A DNA stretch of 64,000 bases from Coffea arabica (GCF_036785885.1 NC_092323.1:3140501-3204500), one strand, 5' to 3'. Positions 1-11,855 are shown, numbered from the stretch's first letter. The notes: generated by a model from the sequence alone, not told the origin. Program-made: numbers and translations.

Positions 1-216
1 ATTACATATATATTCTTAATATTTTATTATTTATTAAGAAAAAAAATATTATTTTATTTATTTTTTAAAAAATAAAATAATTATTTTTTATTTTTTTCGA
101 GCTCGAGTTTGAAATTGTCAGTCGAATTCGAACTCGAGTTCGAGTTCAATTAAATTATTTCGAGGTTTGATTTTGATTAGGCCAAAACTCGACTCGACTC
201 GGCTCGTTTGCAGCCC
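1..216. mobile_element. Right end of a hAT-type non-autonomous element, cut by the window start
   Basis: The interval is AT-rich and then changes to a run of CTCGAG/CTCGACTCGG-type words, ending around 190-216 in a terminus that reads on the other strand as CTAGGGCTGCAAACGAGCC. That terminus (TAGGGCTGCAAACGAGC...) is characteristic of non-autonomous hAT elements in plants. The left end lies outside the window, so the length and target duplication cannot be assessed. No coding potential is seen. Confidence 0.6.
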
Positions 217-708
217 TAGTTGCAAGCGATGCCGTTATTGATTGTTCGAAGCTGTAGACTGTAGTGTTCCTTGTAACTTTTGAAATCAACTTAATCATAC
301 AAAACCACGACTTTGTGTCTCTTAGAAAAGCGAATCAGAAAGGAAAGCGCATTCCTAAAAGCTAAAACTGAGAGGGTATATGCTACTGTTACTGGTAAAA
401 AGCGTAACTCGCGAGGGCGCTTTGGGTTTAGCGCGCTTAGGTTCCAATTTGAAAAAAAAAAGCAGCAAAGGCTTTTTCCCCGCCCGAATCATAAGGGAAA
501 CAAAAGAAAATGAACAAAGGAAAAGGGAGATGCCCCCTCGGCCCTCCCTGCTTCAAATCCTCATTCTGACTGCAATCACATTCTTGTCTGAGACATTATG
601 AATAGCGAGCGTTTGCCCGCCATAGAACTTATCATTTCCTTGTTCCTATTCAACTTTTCTGTCTCTTACTTGTACATATGCGTATACCTCCTCCTCAATC
701 TTGATTCA
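217..708. other. Spacer or possible 5' leader of the E2F-like fragment
   Basis: No recognisable gene. Short overlapping open frames have no family likeness. The stretch from about 598 is in frame with the first E2F-like exon, so the true start of that exon could lie upstream of the ATG at 709. Confidence 0.4.
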
Positions 709-1331
709 ATGACAGCTTGTATTCGGCGTAAAGGAATGTGGTCCTCGCATGCCTCTCGTGATTCCGAAAGCAAAAACCCTCCATTTTATTGCCGCAAAGA
801 GAAATCCCTTAGCGTCTTATGCTCCAAGTATGCACCAGTACTATATCTTGTGATCATCGTATAGAACTAATTTTCCATTTTTTTTTCTTGTTTTATCGAA
901 TTATTTTTCTTGTTCTCAATAACAGCTTCTTGAAGCAGTACAACAAAGACGGTGTTGACTCTATTGGAGTAGATCATGCTGCCTTTCAATTAGGTAGTCT
1001 TGTATTCATCTCCTATGTTTTCAGTTTTTCCGCTCCAATTTTACGTTTTCCTCTTTCGTCTCCAGATAAAAAATACAGACGGACCGAAAGACCTCTTCTT
1101 CTGAATGTTATGGTATCGCCTCTTTATGCGGTTGTTTGCAGGTGTTGAGCGGAGGCGGATTTATGATATCGTCAATATACCAGAGAGTGTTGGGGTAATT
1201 CTTTTCAATCTAACTGGTTTATTCGTATTTCTTTCGCTGATCTAAGCTGGAGTTTTAATTTTTTTTTTTTTTGTAATTTGAAGGTTTTAACTCGAAAAGC
1301 TAAGAACCATTACTCCCGGAAGGGTTTCTGA
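709..1331 (+). pseudogene. DEL: Atypical E2F (DEL/E2Fd-f type), fragment with the first DNA-binding domain only
   Basis: DEL proteins are atypical E2Fs with two tandem winged-helix domains that repress cell-cycle and endocycle genes without a DP partner. Four exons join in frame through three GT-AG introns: 709-827, 926-993, 1142-1194, 1284-1331. The joined product reads CRKEKSLSVLCSNFLKQYNK, then DSIGVDHAAFQLG, then GVERRRIYDIVNIPESVGVL, then TRKAKNHYSRKGF and a stop. VERRRIYDIVN is the E2F recognition-helix signature. Odd points: the family VLESVGVL reads IPESVGVL, the usual YTWKGF reads YSRKGF, and TGA follows at once. The second winged helix and C-terminus are missing and I found nothing like them downstream. 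Clean splice sites and an open frame argue against a processed copy. This is a truncated gene copy; whether it is expressed cannot be told. The start is uncertain. Confidence 0.72.
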
Positions 1332-2572
1332 TTTCAAAACACCATAACTTGACTTTTATTGAGAATAATAATCGAAAATCCTTAGCAGTACACTACAAAG
1401 GCTCGAGTTACAAACATGTATTGAGTGATTATGTCCACTTTTTATTAGTGTTGTTTTTTTTATTGCCATGGCTTCTACTTTTGATTGATTTTGAGTATGG
1501 GTGCAGGTTTCGACTCTTGAGGGCAAATGAGGAGGCTTGATCAAAGTAGCCAAGTACTATTGAGTAACGGAACCTAAAGCAAATTCCAGCCACCGAGAGA
1601 GCCATTAATCCACACTGTTAGCTGGCTGAAAGTAAGCAAATTCCTCCATTTCACTCCTGTGGTGTTTCATCTATTTCTTGAAGAAGAGACTAAGATTAAT
1701 TCCAGCATAACATGACAACATTTCGTAATATCAAAAAACTTGTACCATCCTGGAAATTGTAAAGGAACTGAAAATCGACACATTGTAAGTATGATGAATG
1801 CACTAAACAGCTATCCGAGACAACCAAAATTGATGAGGAGTTAGGGTAAACTTTTCACTCTATTGGCCCAACATTGAAAAAGGTTTATTTAACTACCTGT
1901 ACACACCATTTTCCATGGTTTCTTTAATATTTCTCTTGGAGAATTTGCCCACTTCAATATTCCAGTATTGGCATTCCTAAGGTTCAATGTTCACCTAGGC
2001 CCTCTGATGTTGACCCACAGAATCAAGTGTAATACATAGGCAAAGAGTATCCTAGTTAGCTGACCCCTATCTTTCCTTTGATTTAGTTAATACTTTCATT
2101 AACCATACATTTACAATAAATCGGACACCCTCAAGCAGCGTGTGGGGGCCACAATTCAACTTGTCTTCCATTAAGATTTCACTTGTAAATTAACCAATTG
2201 ACCCGCAAAATTACACGTCTAAGATACTGGTAAACTGAGACAGAAAAAAAAAAAAAGATGAAGTAATTTGAATCGCAAGTATATCGCCTTGAAACAGGGT
2301 TAAACACAGTCGAAAACTTATTTCACTAATCAAGAGCCTCCATAGAGAAATGGAGCATTGCATGTTGTCAACAAAGTGATTTTAAAAAAAAATAATTGCA
2401 GAGTAATGATTTAGTGCATTTATTTCAAAATTACATCAAAACTCTAAATATGTTTGATTTTAGAACCCATGGTATGTAAATGTTTTGCCCTCTCAACCAA
2501 TAACAATTAGTTGCCAATAAAATGATGGAGAACTACCAGTTAAAAAACAACTGTGAAAATAAGAGAGGACTC
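1332..2572. other. Spacer between the E2F-like fragment and B12D
   Basis: Moderately AT-rich with no recognisable gene or element. The part nearest 2572 should hold the 3' untranslated region of B12D, which is on the minus strand. Short open frames here have no family likeness. Confidence 0.5.
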
Positions 2573-4101
2573 TCAAATCTGCGGTTTTGAGAAGAAATTG
2601 TTGACAGAAGGCATGATCTGGGGAGCCCTATTACGAACAAACTTTCTGAGAGCATGTTCAGCGTACTTCTCCCCTTCTGCATGGTTTTCAAGAACTCCAG
2701 CAGCTCTGTTCTCCTTGGTCACCCTTGATTTCCATAGACACAAAGGTCAGTAACAAATCAAGTACATTTAGATGTTGAATTAGGGGAAGCCCCCGTAAGT
2801 ATGTTTTAAGTGCATGGATGAAGTATATCCATGATAAAGCAAGATGAAGATTCCAATTTACTTTCATAGGCATGCAGCATACTGCAAATAAGCTAAGGAT
2901 AAAAGATTACATTCAAAATGCACATGTTTTCTGAGAAGAAAATCGCTGCTTTCTGCATTACTCTTATGAACAAACACACAGAGCGAGGTACAAAAACAAA
3001 CAGGGCAATCTAATTCAAACAGCATTCATCAGCCACTTGCCCATTTTTGTTACAATAGTGAAAATGATCCTGCTTGCTCAAGGCAAGGAAAAGAGTACTT
3101 AAGCGCAGCAATTACATTGTGATACACAAACATCCAGCAAAAGAGAGAGAAGGGGGGTTTTTTTTTTGGAGAGGGGGGTGTGTGTGTGTTCAGAAGAGGG
3201 GCTTCGATCTGTACGTGAATTCTCAGTGAAGCTTTGATAAAATAGAACATGAAGCAAAACCAAAGAAAGCTTTGATTCAGCAAAAGAAAGCCTTCGTGTA
3301 GAGTCTTTAACGAAATAAACAACTATCAATAAAATCGCTAGATCTTATCCGGGAAGATCCCCAAAACCTAATGCTAAATCTGGATTTAGCAGTCAAATTT
3401 TGATTTCGACAATTTTAGGACATAGGATTTAATTAATATCCATAAGGCCTCCCTGTTTAATTGTTCTTTTGCAAAATGAAATGCCTTCAAGCATTCGCGA
3501 TGTTCTTCTCGCATTTGTATATGTTTGATATCTCTAAAGCAGTAGACGATAAAGGATACATGAATTTAGATGATAAAAATGAAAAATTGAGGTACTCCAT
3601 AAAACAGCAGTACGCCTAAACTTCTTACAGTTTAGGACACAATCGAACATTTAGCTAAAATTTCAGAAATGATGAAAAAAAATAAAGACATAATTCACCA
3701 TAAAAAAATACGTTTGTTTGTCAGAGAGAGAGAGAGAGAGAGCAGGAGAGCGAGTGTAGGGTATAATTATGAGTATCATACCGGACTTCCGGGTTGATGC
3801 AGATGTTGCGGATCAATTGCGCCCCGCAAATACCGACGGCCACCCCAACTGCTGCGAACAGCGGATATACCTGCAACCACACACACATATACGTAACACA
3901 CCCATCACCCATCATACCAAATCAATGGCCAGATCTAATCATAATACTCCTAACAAATCCATGAGAATCGCCTAAATTGCTACGTACTAGTTAAAACAAA
4001 AAGATCAAAGGGAGAAGCCAAAGATCTAGGGGAGGAAAAAGTTAGAGAGAGAGAGATCGGACCTCGGGCCTAAGCCATCTGTTGACGGTGGATGACGCCA
4101 T
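2573..4101 (-). CDS. B12D: B12D protein (NADH-ubiquinone reductase MLRQ-subunit-like)
   Basis: Small mitochondrial inner-membrane protein of the B12D/MLRQ (NDUFA4-like) family, associated with respiratory-chain complex I/IV and, in cereals, with seed germination and low-oxygen response. Three exons on the minus strand, 4101-4063, 3870-3782 and 2723-2573, total 279 nt and encode 92 aa with canonical GT-AG introns. Residues 1-13 (MASSTVNRWLRPE) are followed by the hallmark YPLFAAVGVAVGICGAQLIR, a single membrane segment at about residues 16-36, then NICINPEVR and the matrix or intermembrane tail ENRAAGVLENHAEGEKYAEH...FFSKPQI. Length and all blocks match the family. The second intron (about 1.06 kb) holds microsatellites (GA around 3724-3742, GT near 3180). 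The start is the first ATG of the conserved N-terminus. Confidence 0.93.
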
Positions 4102-5920
4102 AGGACCAGAAAACCAATGTGCACACCGAAATTTTGCTAACAACTCTGGATTGGAAATACGAAATGCCCACGCCTCCACCCCAAAGCCTGCTAATATATG
4201 CCTTGCGGCGGCGCTGACGAGTAAGCGCTGTATCTTTTTTATTTTATTTTATTTTGATAGAGTAGAATTGTATTAAAATTAAATTAAAAGTTAATCTTAT
4301 ACACCATGTCATTAGACGCATAGCGACTAATTTGAATTTGAACTTGAATTTAAAATTTAAAAAATATATGTGTCATACAGTCAAATCTTTTATACACTAG
4401 TGTTTTTAAATCCAAACCAAAAAGTAAACTGATTATAAGTTTCTAAAAATTGGATGATTTCAGCATAGCATCATAAATATATTTAATTATATACTAATTA
4501 AATAGCATGAAAAAAACACTTATGTATGTATGTAATGTAACAACATGGAGAAAAAATTACCTATATTTTTGTCACTCTATTTTTTGTTTATCCTACTTCT
4601 TACAATTTTAAAATCCTCAAATTTGACTCCAATTTAATATTTTAAATTTTAAGCGCAAGTTAACAAGTCTACAACAAAATCATTAAGACGGGCTTGAAAA
4701 CAAATACCAAATTAAGTTTGCAAAAACAAATAATGAAGAATGTTTTTGAAATAGTTATGATTATCCAAAACATTTAGTGTGTAAAGTTAGAATACTATGA
4801 AACTTTGAGCATTCGTATCGCAGGATGTTTTCTTCTCTCTTCTCTTTTAAGCTTTGTTTTAGGTGCTTAGATTTATAAAAGTTCGCTTCAAATCATTCGT
4901 CCCCAATTTTGTCTTTGTTATGTCTATCCCATCTTTGTTTGTTTATGTTGGTTTTTTGGAGCATATATTAAAAAACAACACCTTAGTGATGCAAAAAAAA
5001 ATTTATATGAGACTTGTATTGAAGGTAGAAAATGAGTTTATGTTATTTATTAATCAACTCACTATTTATAGTGATTACATGAAACAAACTAACAAAATAT
5101 TCAACTAACAATTATCCTAAAAATCTCAACAAAATATAATCTTCTTTTACTAGCAAATCTTAGCTAAAATATTTGTTAACAAACCAACATGATCTTTGGT
5201 TAACAAATATTCTTATTTTTCTAATAACTAAATTATTTTGATATCAAACATAATCTAGCAAAATCTGTAGGAAAAGTTGGCATATTTCAACAGTTTAATT
5301 GTCACGTGTACTGTGCTGATAAATTTATTTTCTAATATAATCTTAAGAGTTATTGATTGTATAACTTATCCACAATAGAATTGTAAAAGTTACGGGACAT
5401 GACATATGAAATTCGGGACAAACAATTTTAAGTAAAATTCAGTAATGTGTTTGGATTGTAAATTATTACATCTTATTTACACGTATTAACTTGATTGCAT
5501 CATCAACATATTTTTTAATCTTTTTTATCTCACATATATCATATTAAAAAAATGTCATAATATTTTTTTTTCATAAAATTATCTCAAATAATTCACTATC
5601 CAAACACACTTAGGTACCTGTTTGGAAAAAAAAAAAAAAGCAAAGGGTGGTTGCGTAAATAACGTCAATACGAGTGGCACTCAATTGACCAAGTACAAAA
5701 AGCAAACAAATCCCCAAACTAAAAATTGGTGGGCAGAGAGAAAATGAGAAATCCCAATCCATCCGAGAGGGGTAAGAGATTCTGAAAAACAGAGACAGCC
5801 GCGTGAGTGGCCGCCGGCTGCCACACAATTTTTTTACAATTGCGGAAACAGCTATGAGATAATACCTCAAAGGACCTTTATTATTATATATCTCCAGCTG
5901 CTTCTCTTGGAAATTCTTTT
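4102..5920. other. Spacer between the divergent B12D and DUF760 genes
   Basis: AT-rich promoter-side spacer. It contains one MITE copy (5447-5608, listed separately). Nothing else is recognisable. Confidence 0.5.
5447..5608. mobile_element. MITE, GTGTTTGGAT terminal-repeat family
   Basis: It begins GTGTTTGGATTG and ends TATCCAAACACAC, giving an imperfect terminal inverted repeat of about 10-12 bp around an AT-rich core of about 160 bp. The internal word ATATATCATATT recalls the ATATATGTGAGATAAAAA core of copies at 11338-11486 and 11712-11855. Superfamily not certain (hAT-like or PIF-like), and no convincing target duplication was found. Confidence 0.55.
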
Positions 5921-7903
5921 ATGGCAGCCTCAACAGCTAGGGCTTTCTTAGTCTATCCGGCCACCCACCCCTCCCTCAGGCCTTATCACCACCACCAACT
6001 TCTTCAACGGCTGCAACCCCCTCCTCAACCGCCACCCCCTTCTTCTGCCGACCTCCACCTCCTCATCCGACCGTGGCTTCCGTCCATCCTCCCCTGTAAG
6101 CGTAGGGGATTCTCGTCGGCTTCCTCATCCGCCGTCAGCTGCCTAATTTCCGGAGTGGACGGCGGTGGAGTCTCTGACGATTTCGTCTCCACTAGGAAGT
6201 CTGGATTCAGCCGCGAATTCTCCGTTATCGCCAACATGCTCAAGCGAATTGAGCCACTCGACGCCTCCGTCATCTCCAAAGGTGTATCCGACTCCGCTAA
6301 GGACTCGATGAAGCAGACCATTTCTACTATGCTGGGCCTGCTCCCATCCGATCAATTTTCCGTCACCGTCTGGTTTCCCAAACGCCCTCTCGACCGCCTT
6401 ATCGTTTCCTCCATAATTACCGGGTAATCTCTTTAATCTTCGCTCTCTAATTGATTACAAATACTTTTTGTTTCCAAAGCTGAACTTTGAACCGCTTAGT
6501 GATTCCATTGGGCGGCGAAATGTTAATTCAAATTGGCTGGTCCAAATTATTCAGGTATACTTTGTGGAATGCGGAGTATCGGATTTCGTTGATGAGAAAT
6601 TTTGACATAACTTTGGATATCTCCAAAGATTATCAACATTTGGAGGAGAATGGGGTTTCAGAGCTGAAGGGAAAACAGAGTGAACGAGCGGAAGGTATAG
6701 CTAGGGTGGACGGTTGTGCGGAAGTTTTGGATAGAAAACAGGGGGATAGCCTCGGAAATTTGTCTCCTGAAGTTGTGGAATACATTCAACAATTGGAGTC
6801 GGAGCTGTCTAGTGTTAAACAGGTGATAGGTTTTTCATTTTTCTCTCCTTTTAATACAATCATTTCACGAGTTTTGATTGCAGTCATCATGGAAATTACA
6901 TATACACAGTCCCCCGGTTTGTTGTTTGAGGGAAATTTGAGTGCTTCGTATGTCATTGTTAGATTATTGGGAGTTTCGAATTATATGATTCGTGATGTTC
7001 TTGGAGTTTACAGCAGCGTGAGCTTGTAATGGAGCTTAATTTGACATAGTAGCACTTATTCTCTTAGGTAATGACTCATCCTCATATTGGCCATTTAGAT
7101 GTTTGAAGCTCTTTGAACAGCTGAAATTATATTCTTAAAAGTTGGAATGGTGGTTTTACCTTCAGGTAGTTGTTTTGTTTTTTCTTGGAATATGATAAAA
7201 CTCGGAGAAAGTCGAGTCGTGTTATTTGTAAATAGTAACTATAATTTGTTTTGTTGATTAAATTTTCTGTGCTGTCTCAGGAACTTCATACCCGTAAACA
7301 GGAAAATTTGCAAATGGAGTATGTCAAAAGGAGCAATAATGATCTATTAGAGTACTTGAGGTCTTTGGATTCTGATATGGTAATTAACTTATCAGCTGGC
7401 CAATTGTATTTGCAATCCGTCCTTACCACTGCACTCTTGTGATGGTCGCTGTTGCTAATACGTGGTCATATTTTGGCTGGACAGGTTGCTGAATTGTCAA
7501 GACCTTCATCTTGGGAAGTGGAAGATTTCATTCACCAACTTGCACAAAATATATTGCAAAGATTTTTCAAAGATGAGATTACTTCCAATGCTGGAGAGGA
7601 TTTTAGTCTAGCAAGTATAGAAAATTATGATAATGGCAATGAATGTTCTGATACGATTGGCACTTCGCGGGATTACTTGGCTAAGCTTCTTTTCTGGTAA
7701 GTTTTTTCTGGTTTTTCTTCTTTCTAGTGACTTGGGCGTTTTGTGGTTTACATAGTAGTCTTAACGGGAAAAGTGTGCTAGTTACCTGAAATATAGATTC
7801 ACGGTAAACATTCCTTTGCAATGACAGGTGCATGTTGCTGGGACATCATTTAAGAGGGTTGGAGAATAGACTGCATCTAAGTTGTGCCGTCGGCTTGTTG
7901 TAA
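5921..7903 (+). CDS. DUF760 protein, probably plastid-targeted
   Basis: Plant DUF760 proteins are of unknown biochemical function and are usually predicted to be chloroplast proteins. Five exons, 5921-6423, 6555-6822, 7281-7379, 7485-7696 and 7828-7903, join in frame to 1158 nt (385 aa). Residues 1-60 are rich in Ser, Pro, His and Arg with few acids, like a transit peptide. The DUF760 core follows from about residue 100: FSVIANMLKRIEPLD, KQTISTMLGLLPSDQFSVTV, and across the first junction SIITGYTLWNAEYRISLMRN. A charged linker (residues about 190-260) leads to LSPEVVEYIQQLESELSSVK and the C-terminal block LAKLLFWCMLLGHHLRGLEN, which together form the repeated half-domain of this family. Donors are GT and acceptors AG throughout; the start is the first ATG of the long first exon. 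A tandem duplication begins at the stop codon (see the repeat entry). Confidence 0.87.
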
Positions 7904-7996
7904 GTAGGAGGGAATGTACATTCTGGTTGGAGAATAGACTGCATCTAATCTAAGTTGTGCTGTCGGCTTGTTGTAAGTAGGAGGGAATGTACATTC
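7860..7996. repeat. Tandem duplication across the DUF760 stop codon
   Basis: The segment starting GGTTGGAGAATAGACTGCAT and running through CGGCTTGTTGTAAGTAGGAG to GGAATGTACATTCT occurs twice in a row, with a period of about 65-70 bp. The second copy has a small insertion (CTAATCTAAG) and one C-to-T change. The first copy holds the last codons and TAA of DUF760; the second lies in the 3' untranslated region. Confidence 0.85.
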
Positions 7997-8991
7997 TTCT
8001 TTTTTCTACTTCCTCTTTGTCAAATTTTGTGTGATCTTTTATATCATTTTGTATCAGCGGAAACAAGTTACCTAGTGTCATGTGTAAGTTCATATGGATA
8101 TCTATAACCTTGTATGTAAAAGAATTGCAGCGAAGCTGGTGCCAAGGTCTCAACATTTCTATTTTCCCTGGCTACGGATATGAAGTCATTCGTTTGAAAT
8201 TTGAGTTGATAAGTACGATAATTTATGTGCTTGGAATTGGGAACTCCCACTTCCATTTGTCCTTGGCATCTTTGTTGGCATTTTTTTTTTTTTTTTTTTT
8301 TTTTTGCTGATGGAGTGGGTGTCCGGGTCAAGACCGTAAAGGCGGCCCGACTAATCCCACTCCGGCTCGGCCCAGCGCCCCAACCAGAACCAAACACGAT
8401 AGATGCACGGCGGTACTGATGTTGCTGCGGAGGTTCGACCCCAGGACCTGACGGTCCCGAGGAAGAGGCGCCAACCACCAGCCCATTCACGTGGGGCATC
8501 TTTGTTGGCATTTGATACCCAATTTGTTAGAATTTAGAGCACAAATTAAGAAATAGCACTAGAAGTTAATGCTGCAAAAAAATGGTTTATTATAAAATCT
8601 TATATTGAAGGACTGAAAAAACTTTGAATTTTTCATTTACGAGGTCTCTATTTATCAAATATACAAGAAAGAAACAGTCATCATGCTCGAATCAAAGAAT
8701 TGTTTATTGTCCAAAAGACCAACATTCACTGTATTGAAGTACAACTCGGTTGGTTCCGTCCACCATTTTGGCTCGCTGAACGGGCAAACAAAAGGGCTGC
8801 TCTGCATCGAAAATTTCTCATACAGGGAAGCCAACAAATCTATTCTCTGATGTATCCAAATACTATCGGATTGCCCAGTATTATATATACAAAAGAATTG
8901 TCGAATATGAATATATCAAGGGACAAAGTAACAAATGAACCAATAGAAAATGAAAAAAAAAAAGAGAAAGAACTAAAAAATTTGCGTCAGG
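7904..8991. other. Spacer between the convergent DUF760 and GATL genes
   Basis: Holds the two 3' untranslated regions (the tandem duplication to 7996 is the start of DUF760's) and a SINE at 8284-8494. Nothing else is recognisable. Confidence 0.55.
8284..8494 (-). mobile_element. tRNA-derived SINE with perfect 19-bp target duplication
   Basis: The insert is flanked by identical 19-bp copies GGCATCTTTGTTGGCATTT at 8265-8283 and 8495-8513. It starts on the plus strand with about 22 T residues, so it is a minus-strand SINE with an A tail. Read on the minus strand, the head ATGGGCTGGTGGTTGGCGCC stands where box A belongs and GGGGTCGAACCTC is a box-B-like motif, followed by a GC-rich body. Length about 211 bp. 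The perfect duplication implies a fairly recent insertion. Confidence 0.85.
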
Positions 8992-10095
8992 TCACCACCG
9001 TGCGCGGCGGCCGTTGTGGCCACGTTGCCTATACAAATCATGGGGTTCCCATAGATGATCTACAGGACATGGCCTTCTTTCGTCAAGCCTCACCCATGGC
9101 TTTCCCTTTCCGCTCCAATGCAGCAAACTAACCGGACCGGGGTGCAATGATCTACAACTGTTTACCACATTGTCCCCGCCAAGGCCGTGTTGATTCCATC
9201 TGTCATCAATCGCGTGAACCTCTCCGCCGAAAACCAGCAAGAAAGGTGGTAACGAACCCAACTCGTATATCCTCGTCTCCCTCTGTATCTCCATCCATTT
9301 CTCAATCTTCCCGGTAAAGTCTCCCCTCCGCCACTTGTCTAAATCCATGATCATCACCCCTGTATTGAAATAACACGGTTTCTTTCCTCGGAAAGTCTTT
9401 GAAAAATCTGGTCGAAACCAGAACTGATTGGTGAAATATTTGGTGAAGTTGGCATGACAGTACTGGGGAGCACCAATTACTCTAGAACCGGTCAGAGTTG
9501 TTGACCACAGTTTCTGGATGTCATCGACGACGATGATGTCAGAATCCAGGTAAATCACTCGGGATACACATGGGTCGATGATTTCAGCCAAGTAGCTTCT
9601 TGCGTAGTTTAAGGGGTTATCCAGAGCTTGACGAATGGAAGAGGATATCAAATTCTTAACACGCTCGGAAGAGTTGAAAGGATAAACCTTGAAAGCCAGG
9701 GACGGAAAGATGGATCTTAGGATTCTAGCGAATTCGTCAGGCGTAGGTGAAGAGCCGGCGGCACTGGAAGCTGGATCTGCGACGAAGTGAAAGAAAATGT
9801 TTTCCGGGCAAGAAGCATGCCTGAGTATGGAGTTAACTGCTGCCACGGAACCTCTAAAGTAGACAGAATCAAGCGTCATGGCCACGTGAACGAGGAAAGG
9901 ACGACAAACACCCATTTCCCCCGAGTCTCTCGGAGCTGAGATTTGACACTGGTCTCCATTCCTATACACCGGTGCTTCACGGTATCCTGGCGAAGGCCTG
10001 GCATCTAGTTTTGTGGGGAATGATCGGCTGGCAAGCGTTGGTAAAAGCAGCAGCGAAACTAGCACAAAAGAGGAAATGAATGTGCAACGGACCAT
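8992..10095 (-). CDS. GATL: Galacturonosyltransferase-like GT8 protein (GATL)
   Basis: GATL proteins are Golgi/secretory GT8 glycosyltransferases related to GAUT enzymes and act in pectin or xylan synthesis. This single-exon frame encodes 367 aa, the family's usual size and gene structure. Residues 1-22 are a hydrophobic signal segment ([14 protein letters not shown]). The GT8 domain begins at about residue 65 with [20 protein letters not shown]. The metal-binding DxD motif is in [13 protein letters not shown] (DSD at 184-186). Further GT8 blocks are [25 protein letters not shown] and the C-terminal [11 protein letters not shown], followed by [17 protein letters not shown], typical of GATLs. 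N-glycosylation sequons include NSS and NFT. The exact GATL subgroup is not assigned. The start is the ATG before the signal segment. Confidence 0.95.
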   Translation of the reverse strand: MVRCTFISSFVLVSLLLLPTLASRSFPTKLDARPSPGYREAPVYRNGDQCQISAPRDSGEMGVCRPFLVHVAMTLDSVYFRGSVAAVNSILRHASCPENIFFHFVADPASSAAGSSPTPDEFARILRSIFPSLAFKVYPFNSSERVKNLISSSIRQALDNPLNYARSYLAEIIDPCVSRVIYLDSDIIVVDDIQKLWSTTLTGSRVIGAPQYCHANFTKYFTNQFWFRPDFSKTFRGKKPCYFNTGVMIMDLDKWRRGDFTGKIEKWMEIQRETRIYELGSLPPFLLVFGGEVHAIDDRWNQHGLGGDNVVNSCRSLHPGPVSLLHWSGKGKPWVRLDERRPCPVDHLWEPHDLYRQRGHNGRRARW

Positions 10096-10646
10096 GCCAG
10101 CTAGATGGATGCTCTTGCTCTGTGGTCTGTTCTGAAGATGGTAATTGGTCTCTGGACTCTGTGCTACCCAGAAAGGTTAAAAAGAATAAAAACAGAAACG
10201 CGTATTAGCAGTAGGAGAGGAGTTAGTACTATCATCAGTTTCTTGTTGACAAGGAAGATACTTCTACTACTATATGAGAATTTGAAAATGAACAGAAACG
10301 CGTTGCCGAGTTTGATTTGATGAAGAGGCTGAGTTTTGTACTAATAGTAAATATGTATTGAATCTTGGAGTATTTCAAAGTTGCAGGCAGCTGCTTTGGT
10401 TGGCTTCTTCTAGGAACCTGAAGGAATGTTGGTTAGTTCACGCATTTTAATTAATTACGCACGTGGTGTGTGGCCACATGCTCCGCTAAAAGTTTTCTTT
10501 CTTTCTTCCTTTTATTTACTTGAACAAATAAATATTTTGAAAAACAAAAACCAAAAAAAAAAACCCGAAAAAGATTTTTTTTTTTTTTTTTTAAATGAAG
10601 GAGAGAAGAAGAAGCATGTCTACCCACCTTCTACCGTGCTTCGGAC

Positions 10647-10650
<4 letters not shown>

Positions 10651-10681
<31 letters not shown>
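10651..10681. repeat. (CA)n microsatellite
   Basis: An uninterrupted CA dinucleotide run of about 15 units in the spacer upstream of GATL. Confidence 0.95.
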
Positions 10682-10684
<3 letters not shown>

Positions 10685-11337
10685 GGAGGTTTGACCGTTT
10701 AATCACTTGTATTGTAAGACTAAATGATTATAGGAGTACATGGCAAGATAAATTATTATCGTGTCCTGAATTTGACTTGAACTCTTCAAAACGTTAGAGT
10801 TGAATGCTTCTTTTTTTTCCAACTTATATGCTTCAAGTAAATGAGAAAAGATTTTTGTAACAGAACCAGAAAAAAGCATGCTTTGAATTTTAAAACACAT
10901 TTTTTTTTGGTAAGCAATTTTAAAACACACATTATTAACAAATTATGCCCTAGCTTTAATTAATTATGTGGGAGTCCTGGAGGACGGACGGAGCCGTTAG
11001 CCGCTCAAAACTGTTGGTATTTTAGGCGGGCCAGCTGTGCGCCGGTGGATAAACGTCAAAGCTCTCTTTATATGATGGAATATATGGTAGACTGGGATCT
11101 AAGTTGTACAATCACGCCTTTGAATCTGACAGATTTTGGAGGAAGGAATGCTGCTCTCTCTCTCTCTCTCATTATTTTCAAACACATGTACTAATATAAG
11201 TACTAGTAGTATTATTGTTGTTTCTGTCATAATTGTCAACACACTTCGGATGGTTCGTTCGACGCCGCAAAGTCTTAGAAAGGCAGCCAGCAAGCGTTTC
11301 ACGAGAAGCAACCGGATGATTTTTTGTTTGAACAGCA

Positions 11338-11486
11338 GTTTATTTGGATGATTTATTTGAAATAATTACTGTAGTATTTTTTATGATGTGATATATGTGA
11401 GATAAAAAAGCGATTGACAAGATGAAAAGGTGATTGAAATTTGTGAAGCAAATTATTTTATCTAAAATTATCTCAATCCAAACAAA
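11338..11486. mobile_element. MITE, GTTTGGATT family, second copy
   Basis: It begins TTTATTTGGATGATTTATTT and ends ATCTCAATCCAAACAAA, imperfect inverted ends, with the core ATATATGTGAGATAAAAAAG. It resembles the copies at 5447-5608 and 11712-11855. Confidence 0.55.
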
Positions 11487-11711
11487 CCCTTTATTTTTTA
11501 TTTCTCGAGTTAAAAATACTACTTTGACGGTGTGGAATAAATATACTACTACTTTTTTTTTTATTTATCCAAACACGTTAAAATCTATGCTAGATTTACT
11601 CATACTTTATACTAGGAAAAAAGATCAAAAGAAACTCAAAAGGGATTGACGCACCATCTACCCATACTACATAAGCCACCCCCCCCCCCAATGACAAAAT
11701 TTTTAGAAAAG

Positions 11712-11855
11712 TTTAAGGTTGTGTTTGGATTGCATTTTTCATGGAAAAAATACTGTAGCGATTTGATGTATGTGAGAAAAAAAGGTAATAAGGAAATGTG
11801 ATCACGGAAAACGACGTAATTTTCCGATGAAAAATCGCAATCCAAGAAATTTTTA
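11712..11855. mobile_element. MITE, GTTTGGATT family, third copy
   Basis: It starts GTTGTGTTTGGATTGCATTT and ends near AAAAATCGCAATCCAAG, with the core GATGTATGTGAGAAAAAAAG and the word ATACTGTAGCG shared in part with the second copy. Immediately downstream the word CCAAGAAATTTTTAGAATAC is repeated about two and a half times (11844-11900), so the right end has been locally duplicated. Confidence 0.55.
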
